Of a stretch of DNA of 10,626 bases, positions 5,991 to 10,626 are shown in pieces. Position numbers and translations under genes: made by a program. The stretch spans positions 1 to 10,626 of the forward strand of contig JAOPUY010000497.1 in assembly GCA_025963265.1 (NCBI GenBank), in the 5' to 3' direction. Origin of the DNA: Frankiales bacterium. GTDB lineage: Bacteria; Actinomycetota; Actinomycetes; Mycobacteriales; Jatrophihabitantaceae. The notes below the pieces were generated by a model that was not told the DNA's origin, searched no databases, and saw only the letters and a program-made list of their open reading frames with translations. Position 1 is the stretch's first letter. The number at the start of each line of letters is the position of its first letter.

Positions 5991-6488
5991 ATGGCGAAGA
6001 ATCTGAGAGCAGTCGGACTGGATTTCCTGGACACGGCGCCGAGTCGAACCGTGGCGCAACTGCGGATCGGGCATCCGGTCGCCGAAGTGTTCGCCGCGCT
6101 GGCCGATCACCCCGAGGACTGGGGCAGCTGGTACCCCGGGTTCGGCCAAGGCGGTCACTATGTCCCGCCGACGCCGCCTGGCCTGGGCGCCACCCGCGCG
6201 ATGAAGGTCGGGGGACTGCTGACCACCGAGACCATCATCGCTTGGGACGCGCCGACTCGCTGGGCCTTTTACATCTCGCGGGCGACGATGCCCGGCATCC
6301 GCGCGTTCGCCGAGGACTACCAGCTCGCTTCGGACGGCGCCGAGACCGTGCTGACTTGGACGCTGGCGGTGGACCTGGCGCCCGCGGGCAAGCCGCTCGG
6401 ACCGGTGCTGGGCAAATTCGGCCCCGCCTTGTCGCGCCGCGCCTTCGCCAACCTCGACCGCCACCTCGGCGCGGCGAAGAGTTCCTAA
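5991..6488 (+). CDS. SRPBCC (START/Bet v1-like) family protein
   Basis: This 165-residue protein has the helix-grip layout of the SRPBCC superfamily, close to polyketide cyclase/dehydratase-type members. The first strand, RTVAQLRIGHPVAEVFAALAD (about 19-39), runs into the small helix, PEDWGSWYPGF gives the aromatic segment after it, and strands follow at TRAMKVGG, TTETIIAWD, RWAFYISRA and TVLTWTLAVDL. A long C-terminal helix, GPALSRRAFANLDRHLGA, closes the cavity. Members bind hydrophobic ligands or act as cyclases, and no catalytic residue can be singled out here. It is cytosolic, with no signal peptide. It is divergent from the globin and its stop lies 13 bp from that of the convergent DUF6629 gene. 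Confidence 0.8.
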   Translation: MAKNLRAVGLDFLDTAPSRTVAQLRIGHPVAEVFAALADHPEDWGSWYPGFGQGGHYVPPTPPGLGATRAMKVGGLLTTETIIAWDAPTRWAFYISRATMPGIRAFAEDYQLASDGAETVLTWTLAVDLAPAGKPLGPVLGKFGPALSRRAFANLDRHLGAAKSS

Positions 6489-6501
6489 TCCGGCGCCAGG
6501 C

Positions 6502-7164
6502 TCAGGCCAGGGCCGCGGCCACCGAGCGGTGCGGCGGCCCGAAGCGAATGTGCAGCGCGATGGCGAGGCTGGTCAACGCGGCCCAGCCGCACCAGACCGA
6601 GGCGAAACCGTCGATCGTGAGCCGGGCGATGACGATCACCGCGATCAGGTTCACGACCCCGAAGATCGCGATCTGGCGGTAGCCGGAGAACACCGCGGAC
6701 GCGCAGGTCGCCACCACGTAGGCGCCGGTGATCAGGAACCCCGCGTGCAGCTTGATGTCGTAGGCGACGTGGGCGTCGCCCAGCCGGGCCGAGACCGGGC
6801 CGCGAATCATCGCGGCCAGCAACAGCGTTGAGACAACCAGCCCGAGCCCAGCGAAGGCGGTCATGATGGTGCGCCGGCGGCCCGGCGGTTCCAGGGCCCG
6901 GATGGCCAACGGGACGTAGGTCGGCAGCAGCACGAAGGCGAACAGCAGGTAGATCCAGGTCGCGACGTGCCCGACGGCGCTGGGGACGTGCCCCTGAAGG
7001 CCCCACCAGACAAACGTCTCGGTCAGCTGATGGGTCGCGAACAGCAGCGGCAGCGCCGCGAACGCGAGATGGTCGCGGCGCTGGTGCACATTGCGCGCGA
7101 CGTCGATGCCGATCGCGCCCAACACGAGGCCGCCTACTAGGTCAGCTTGCGGCGAGAAGCACAT
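6502..7164 (-). CDS. DUF6629-like polytopic membrane protein, seven predicted helices
   Basis: The 220-residue product starts MCFSPQADLVGG, the signature start of the DUF6629 family as I recall it; the function is unknown. Hydrophobic segments lie at about 8-24, 33-53, 66-88, 99-119, 137-160, 165-183 and 186-206, giving about seven membrane helices. Polar residues inside helices stand out: H45-Q46-x-x-E49 followed by W53-W54, D136 and H140 in the fifth segment, and W191-C192 in the last. Cys2 would become the N-terminal residue after Met removal. The start at 7164 is supported by TACGCT exactly six bases upstream, a leaderless arrangement that fixes the Met-Cys N-terminus. The gene diverges from the hemerythrin-like gene across 62 bp and converges on the SRPBCC gene. 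Confidence 0.8.
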   Translation of the reverse strand: MCFSPQADLVGGLVLGAIGIDVARNVHQRRDHLAFAALPLLFATHQLTETFVWWGLQGHVPSAVGHVATWIYLLFAFVLLPTYVPLAIRALEPPGRRRTIMTAFAGLGLVVSTLLLAAMIRGPVSARLGDAHVAYDIKLHAGFLITGAYVVATCASAVFSGYRQIAIFGVVNLIAVIVIARLTIDGFASVWCGWAALTSLAIALHIRFGPPHRSVAAALA

Positions 7165-7170
7165 TCGCGC

Positions 7171-7176
7171 AGCGTA
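7171..7176 (-). promoter_or_regulatory. -10 box TACGCT for the DUF6629 gene, leaderless
   Basis: On the reverse strand TACGCT is followed by six bases (GCGCGA) and the ATG at 7164. No Shine-Dalgarno is present. The placement is identical to that of several + strand first genes in this window. Confidence 0.5.
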
Positions 7177-7214
7177 CGTGCCGGTGATGACGACGCGGCT
7201 CCCGTCCGCTCGTG

Positions 7215-7220
7215 TATAGA
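7215..7220 (+). promoter_or_regulatory. -10 box TATAGA and G-run before the hemerythrin gene
   Basis: TATAGA, preceded by TG, is separated by six G residues from ATG 7227. Either the transcript is leaderless, or the G-run with the preceding GA works as a crowded ribosome site. The box lies inside the alternative GTG-initiated extension from 7212, which argues against that longer start. Confidence 0.5.
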
Positions 7221-7226
7221 GGGGGG

Positions 7227-7730
7227 ATGGCTGACATCGTCGACTTGATCCTGCACGATCACCAGTGGCTGCGCCGGCAGTTCTACTACCTGGACGACGC
7301 GCGCAGCCCGACCGAGCTTGCCGCGGTCTGGGAGCCGCTGGCCACCCGCCTGGACACCCACGCCGACGCCGAGGAGACCGTGTTCTACCCGGCCTTGCTG
7401 AAGAAGGGCGATTCCGGCGACCCGGAGGATGAGACCGAGGACGCCATCACCGACCACAACAAGATCCGCGACGCGGTGGCCGCCGCCCGCCGGCAGACGG
7501 TCGGCTCCGAAGCCTGGTTCGAGGCGGTCGGCGAGGCCCGGACCGAGAACGGCAAGCACCTCGACGAGGAGGAGCGCGAGGCGCTGCCGGACTTCGTCAA
7601 GAGCGCATCCCTGCAGCTGAGGCATGATCTCGCCCTGGAGTGGCTGAAGTTCTACCACGCTCACCCGGCCGGCCGGGGCGTGGACGAGAGCAACAAGGAC
7701 GCCGCGGCCTACATCGCCGAGAACAGCTGA
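7227..7730 (+). CDS. Hemerythrin-like (HHE) domain protein
   Basis: This 167-residue soluble protein has the four-helix HHE pattern that holds a non-heme diiron centre. Candidate ligands are H12 (with H10 adjacent, in LILHDHQW), H45 and E49 in THADAEETVFYPAL, H77 in TDHNKIRD, and H111 and E115 in GKHLDEEE. Such proteins bind O2 or act on peroxide or NO; mycobacterial and streptomycete relatives are linked to oxidative or nitrosative stress, but the role here is inferred. An acidic insert (DSGDPEDETED, 62-72) lies between helices 2 and 3. A C-terminal extension after about 145 is hydrophilic. ATG 7227 is preferred over GTG 7212 because the latter would place the start inside the -10 box. The thioesterase begins 41 bp downstream. 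Confidence 0.88.
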   Translation: MADIVDLILHDHQWLRRQFYYLDDARSPTELAAVWEPLATRLDTHADAEETVFYPALLKKGDSGDPEDETEDAITDHNKIRDAVAAARRQTVGSEAWFEAVGEARTENGKHLDEEEREALPDFVKSASLQLRHDLALEWLKFYHAHPAGRGVDESNKDAAAYIAENS

Positions 7731-7759
7731 TCGCTGTTCCCCCGCCTGAGCAAATGCCC

Positions 7760-7765
7760 TAGGGT
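7760..7765 (+). promoter_or_regulatory. -10 box TAGGGT leading the thioesterase operon, leaderless
   Basis: TAGGGT is followed by six bases and ATG 7772, so the mRNA should start at the ATG. It separates this four-gene run from the hemerythrin gene 41 bp upstream. A clear -35 is not visible. Confidence 0.5.
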
Positions 7766-7771
7766 GCGGAT

Positions 7772-8551
7772 ATGCGCTTCGCCGACTTGTTGACCGTGCA
7801 CCAGGTCGCCGAGGGCACCTTCTCCGCCGTCCCCGAGGGCGACGGCTTTCTCTTCGGCGGCTTAACTCTCGGCCTGGCCCTGCGGGCCGCCGGCCAGACG
7901 GTCCGCGAGGGCATGGCCGCCAAGTCTTTCCGGGCGAACTTCCTGCGTCCGGGTCAATGGGGGGCCGAGACGACGCTGAGCGTCCAAACCCTCATCGATG
8001 GCCGATCACTGGCCCTGCGGCAGGTCTCGGTGCTCCAGCAGGACCGGGTGCTGGCCGTCATGACCGCCTCATTCCACATCCCCGGGACGAGCGTGGACTG
8101 GCAATTGCCCGCGCCAGCAGGGATTCCGGCGCCGGCTGAGCTGGCCGCGGCGCCAGCGATGCTGCCCGTGAGCGACCTGATCGAGGTGCGCCCGGTCAAC
8201 CCGTCGCCGGCCGACCCGCTGCGCGCGACCGTCCATCCCTTTTGGGGAAAGCCCGTCGAGCCGCTCGGCCCCGACGAGGCGCTGCACTGCTCGGTGCTGG
8301 CCTTCTTCTCCGACTACCTGGTGATCTTGTCGATGCTGGGCGCCGACCCGACCATCGCCGACCCGACGGGAACCCGCACCCTCGAGCAGAGCGTCTGGTT
8401 CCACCGACCGGTCAACGCCGACGATTGGCTGTTGTACTCGGCCGATCCGGCGTCGATCGCGGTCGGCAAGGGTCTGGCCCGCGGCACGGTCCATTCCACC
8501 TCCGGAGCGTTGATCGCCTCCTTCGCCCAAGAAGTGAACATCCCAGGCTGA
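7772..8551 (+). CDS. Acyl-CoA thioesterase, TesB-like double hotdog
   Basis: At 259 residues this fits the TesB/acyl-CoA thioesterase II family, which hydrolyses acyl-CoA to free acid and CoA. The N-terminal hotdog runs from FLFGG (26-30) through FRANFLRPG, DGRSLALRQVSV and MTASFHIPG (about 98-105). The C-terminal hotdog carries the catalytic set aligned to E. coli TesB D204/T228/Q278: D181 in AFFSDYL, T203 in RTLEQSVWFHRP, and Q253 in SFAQE. The first hotdog is degenerate at two family positions (GGL in place of GGQ, and KSFRANF where HSLHAYF is usual). It is the first gene of an apparent operon with a crotonase, an SDR and a second TesB-like gene. The acyl substrate is unknown. Confidence 0.88.
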   Translation: MRFADLLTVHQVAEGTFSAVPEGDGFLFGGLTLGLALRAAGQTVREGMAAKSFRANFLRPGQWGAETTLSVQTLIDGRSLALRQVSVLQQDRVLAVMTASFHIPGTSVDWQLPAPAGIPAPAELAAAPAMLPVSDLIEVRPVNPSPADPLRATVHPFWGKPVEPLGPDEALHCSVLAFFSDYLVILSMLGADPTIADPTGTRTLEQSVWFHRPVNADDWLLYSADPASIAVGKGLARGTVHSTSGALIASFAQEVNIPG

Positions 8552-8558
8552 GCCGGCA

Positions 8559-8564
8559 AAGGAG
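8559..8564 (+). promoter_or_regulatory. Shine-Dalgarno AAGGAG deciding the GTG start of the crotonase gene
   Basis: AAGGAG lies 10 bases before GTG 8575, at the long end of normal spacing. No ATG in frame sits closer, and upstream frame extension would run through the thioesterase gene, so GTG is the best start. Confidence 0.6.
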
Positions 8565-8574
8565 TCCGATTTTC

Positions 8575-9369
8575 GTGAGCCAGGAGCTGAGCACGATCCG
8601 CCGGGAGCAGGCCGACGGCGTCGTGCGCATCACCCTCGACCGGCCCGCGCAGTTGAACGCGATCACCGGCGTCATGCTCGACGAGCTAATCGCCACCCTG
8701 GAGCAGTGCGCCGCCGATCCCGAGACGCGCGTGCTGGTGCTCACCGGGGCCGGGCGAGCCTTCTGCGCGGGCGGTGACCTGCACAGCTCAGGCGGCTCGG
8801 CCAACGAGGGACGGATCGAGACGTCAGTGGCCTCGAGCCGGCGAGCCCTGCGGGTCTCCGAGCTGTTGCGGTCCATGCCGCAGCCGGTGATCGCCGTGAT
8901 CAACGGCGCCTGCGCGGGGGCTGGGTTGTCCTGGGCCTGCGCGGCCGATCTGCGGGTCGCGGCCGACACCGCGGTCTTCGTGACGGCCTTCACCGCCGCC
9001 GGCGTGGGCGGCGACCACGGCGTCAGCTGGCTGCTGCCCCGGATCGTCGGTCTCGGGCGGGCCGCGGAGTTGTTGCTGCTGTCCGAGCGCTTCAGCGCCC
9101 AGCGGGCCGCCGAGCTCGGGCTGGTCAGCGCGGTCGTGCCGGCCGAGCAGTTGGCCGAGCTGTCCGAGCGCTGGACGTCTCGACTGCTGAGCCTGGCGCC
9201 GGGCGCGCTGGCCTCGATGAAGGCGAACCTGCGCGAGGGGCAGAGCATCTCCTTCGCCGAGTCGCTGGACCGGGAGGCCGAGCGACTCATCCACGCCTTC
9301 CGGCACCCCGATTCGGTCGAGGCCGCGCAGGCATTCTTCGAGGGCCGCCCGCCGAGGTTCGCGCGATGA
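8575..9369 (+). CDS. Crotonase-fold enoyl-CoA hydratase/isomerase family enzyme
   Basis: This 264-residue protein has the crotonase fold. The first oxyanion-hole segment is AFCAGGDL (62-69), the second GACAGAGLSWACAADLR (111-127). Where a true hydratase has two glutamates (E144 and E164 of rat mitochondrial crotonase), this protein has S119 and F139. Instead an Asp, D147, lies in GVGGDHGVSWLLPR, the position used by PaaG-type isomerases and by Asp145 of 4-chlorobenzoyl-CoA dehalogenase. An isomerase or other CoA-ester chemistry is therefore more likely than simple water addition. The C-terminal trimerisation helices and the AFFEGRPPRF end are normal. Its TGA overlaps the next gene's ATG as ATGA, indicating translational coupling. 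It sits between a thioesterase and an SDR. Confidence 0.9.
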   Translation: MSQELSTIRREQADGVVRITLDRPAQLNAITGVMLDELIATLEQCAADPETRVLVLTGAGRAFCAGGDLHSSGGSANEGRIETSVASSRRALRVSELLRSMPQPVIAVINGACAGAGLSWACAADLRVAADTAVFVTAFTAAGVGGDHGVSWLLPRIVGLGRAAELLLLSERFSAQRAAELGLVSAVVPAEQLAELSERWTSRLLSLAPGALASMKANLREGQSISFAESLDREAERLIHAFRHPDSVEAAQAFFEGRPPRFAR

Positions 9370-10112
9370 AACTGCAGGCCGGACGCGTCGCGCTGATCAC
9401 CGGCGGAGCCAGCGGCATCGGGCTCGCGCTGGCGACGGCCGCCGGTCAGGCCGGACTCACGGTGCTGGTAGCCGATCTGGACGAGACCCGGTTGGCCGAG
9501 GCCGCGGCCCAACTGCGCGGGCTGGGCGTCCGGGTCGAGACGGCGGCGGGAGACGTCTCCGACGCCGAGTTCGTCGCCTCCCTCGCCGAGCTCGCGTTCG
9601 CGCTGGGCTCAGTGCAGCTGGTCTGCTCCAACGCGGGCATCGTGGTGCCGGGGTTGAGCTGGGAGATCTCCGCCGCCGATTGGGAGAAGGTCATCGGGGT
9701 CGACCTGATGGCCAGCGTGCACCTGCTGCGAGCGTTCGTGCCGAGGCTCATCAGCGCCGCCGAGCCCGCCCACCTGCTGATCACCGGCTCGATGGCCTCA
9801 GTCACCGCTCGGGCCGGCATCGCCCCCTACGTGAGCGCCAAGCACGGGCTGCTCGGCCTGGCTGAGACGGCGGCGGCAGAGTTGAAATCGGTCGGCGCCG
9901 AGATCGGCGTGACGATTCTGATGCCGGGCCAGGTCGTCTCCGGCATGATCACCGAAGCCAACGCTCACACGATCAGCTCCGAGCAGGCTGCGGCCATCGC
10001 CCTGCAGGCCGTGGCCCACGATCAGCTCTACGCCTTCACCCATCCCGATCGGATCCCAGAAGTCGAACGTCGCTTCGCGGCCATCGTCGCCAGCGAGATC
10101 AGAACCCACTGA
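9366..10112 (+). CDS. Short-chain dehydrogenase/reductase, ATGA-coupled to the crotonase
   Basis: This 248-residue classical SDR has cofactor loop TGGASGIG at 12-19, D37 in VADLDE favouring NAD(H), D63-V64, and NAG at 89-91. The catalytic set is S142 (ITGSM), Y155 and K159 in YVSAK, with the normal 13-residue spacing. The usual active-site Asn of the helix alpha4 segment is replaced by Asp (D113 in GVDLMAS). The C-terminal part (SSEQAAAIALQAV, then FTHPDRIPEVERRF) resembles SDRs annotated in actinobacterial lipid clusters rather than FabG, which ends with a VDGG motif. Start ATG 9366 overlaps the crotonase TGA by four bases, with GAGG eight bases upstream, so the two are translated together. 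Oxidation of a hydroxyacyl-CoA is a plausible role but is inference from context. Confidence 0.9.
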   Translation: MKLQAGRVALITGGASGIGLALATAAGQAGLTVLVADLDETRLAEAAAQLRGLGVRVETAAGDVSDAEFVASLAELAFALGSVQLVCSNAGIVVPGLSWEISAADWEKVIGVDLMASVHLLRAFVPRLISAAEPAHLLITGSMASVTARAGIAPYVSAKHGLLGLAETAAAELKSVGAEIGVTILMPGQVVSGMITEANAHTISSEQAAAIALQAVAHDQLYAFTHPDRIPEVERRFAAIVASEIRTH

Positions 10113-10117
10113 AGGAG
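10112..10117 (+). promoter_or_regulatory. Shine-Dalgarno AAGGAG of the second thioesterase, overlapping the SDR stop
   Basis: AAGGAG begins on the last base of the SDR stop codon and ends nine bases before ATG 10127. This supports that start and a common transcript. Confidence 0.65.
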
Positions 10118-10126
10118 CGACACCAC

Positions 10127-10626
10127 ATGAGCAGCTATCCAGCCCTGGACGCCCTGACGCTGGAGCAGGTCGGGGAGGGCCGCTTCACCGCCGGCAATGT
10201 GCCCAGCGAAGAACGGGCGGTGGTCTTCGGCGGCCAGCTCCTCGGCCAAATGATCGTGGCGGCCAAGGCGGTCGACCCGGCCAAAGAGGTCCGCTCCGTG
10301 CACGCGATCTTCGCCCGAGCCGGCGACGTCGCCAACCCGTTGCAGCTCACCGCCGACGTCCTGCACGTGGGTCGGACGATGTCGAGCCAGCAGTTGCGTG
10401 TCGCTCAGGGTTCGCGGGTGTTGTGCGGGGGACTGGTGCTAAGCGACACCACCGAGCCCGACGTGCTGCGGGCCAGCATCGCGATGCCCGACGTGCCTGG
10501 TCCGGCGGCGCTGGCCGACCGGGCCTCCTTCGACACCGAGGGCTCCGAGGTCCGCTTCGTCGACGACGTCGATCTCAGCTCGACTGAGGCCACTGGGCCC
10601 GCTGAGCTGCGGCTCTGGGTCCGCTG
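10127..10626 (+). CDS. TesB-like acyl-CoA thioesterase, 3' end beyond the window
   Basis: The visible 166 codons cover the first hotdog domain and the start of the linker to the second; the usual length is about 270-290, so roughly 110-120 residues lie outside. Motifs are VVFGGQLLGQ (33-42), EVRSVHAIFARAGDV (54-68), LTADVLHVGRTMSSQQLRVAQ (about 74-94) and the LCGGLVLSD strand (99-107). These match the conserved N-terminal hotdog better than the first thioesterase in the same operon, with the GGQ loop intact. The catalytic Asp, Thr and Gln belong to the part not seen, so activity cannot be judged. It follows the SDR by 14 bp and has its own AAGGAG site. Confidence 0.88.
   Translation, partial: MSSYPALDALTLEQVGEGRFTAGNVPSEERAVVFGGQLLGQMIVAAKAVDPAKEVRSVHAIFARAGDVANPLQLTADVLHVGRTMSSQQLRVAQGSRVLCGGLVLSDTTEPDVLRASIAMPDVPGPAALADRASFDTEGSEVRFVDDVDLSSTEATGPAELRLWVR

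Noticed and set aside
7212..7226. GTG start five codons upstream of the hemerythrin ATG
   Set aside because: It lies within the TATAGA -10 box, and the extra residues do not resemble the family N-terminus.
8242..8574. Upstream extension of the crotonase frame into the thioesterase
   Set aside because: The extension is Arg-rich and has no family similarity; the GTG at 8575 has a Shine-Dalgarno site and begins just before the conserved fold.
8412..9512. Reverse-strand open frame of 366 codons opposite the crotonase
   Set aside because: Spans three genuine forward genes and has a Ser/Arg-rich composition typical of antisense GC-rich shadows.
1..10626. CRISPR array, tRNA, rRNA, insertion sequence, toxin-antitoxin or defence genes
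   Set aside because: No regularly spaced repeats, no tRNA-like cloverleaf, no transposase or nuclease motifs were seen; gaps between genes are under 100 bp and are accounted for above.

Overview
The window is gene-dense, high-GC DNA with strong G/C preference at third codon positions, which leaves long antisense shadow frames. It looks like a chromosomal stretch of an Actinomycetota bacterium. This rests on base composition, a DUF6629 membrane protein, a group II truncated haemoglobin with a Pro/Trp-rich tail, several acyl-CoA and SDR enzymes, and TANNNT -10 boxes placed six or seven bases before ATG starts (leaderless transcripts). Genus and species cannot be named from this sequence. No rRNA, tRNA, insertion sequence, integrase, CRISPR array or phage gene was seen.

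Layout. Positions 1-184 (-) hold the C-terminal half of a SIMPL/DUF541 domain that seems to have lost its 5' half. Two + strand genes follow: a class I SAM methyltransferase (201-980) and an aldo/keto reductase (1050-2021). An acyl-CoA synthetase (2054-3559, -) diverges from a short-chain dehydrogenase (3624-4370, +) across a 64-bp gap containing an inverted repeat with a -10-like box in each arm. A ketopantoate-reductase-family gene (4413-5441, +) overlaps the end of the convergent truncated globin (5429-5902, -) by 13 bp. A SRPBCC protein (5991-6488, +) converges on a seven-helix DUF6629 protein (6502-7164, -), which diverges from a hemerythrin-like protein (7227-7730, +). The rest is an apparent operon: TesB-like thioesterase (7772-8551), crotonase-fold enzyme (8575-9369), SDR (9366-10112, ATGA overlap) and a second TesB-like thioesterase (10127 to the window end, cut off).

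How the genes may work together. The last operon reads as a small acyl-CoA processing module: a crotonase-type hydratase or isomerase, a dehydrogenase and two thioesterases. The acyl-CoA synthetase and first SDR could feed a similar route, but the substrate cannot be read from sequence. The middle block pairs a heme globin with a diiron hemerythrin, two oxygen- or NO-reactive carriers, around two proteins of unknown role.

The most notable signals are the near-uniform leaderless spacing of first genes compared with Shine-Dalgarno or coupled starts in operon-internal genes, the palindromic bidirectional promoter at 3592-3618, the crotonase that lacks both hydratase glutamates but has an Asp at the dehalogenase/PaaG position, and the DUF6629 protein with Cys2. 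I found no convincing new defence or mobile system here.
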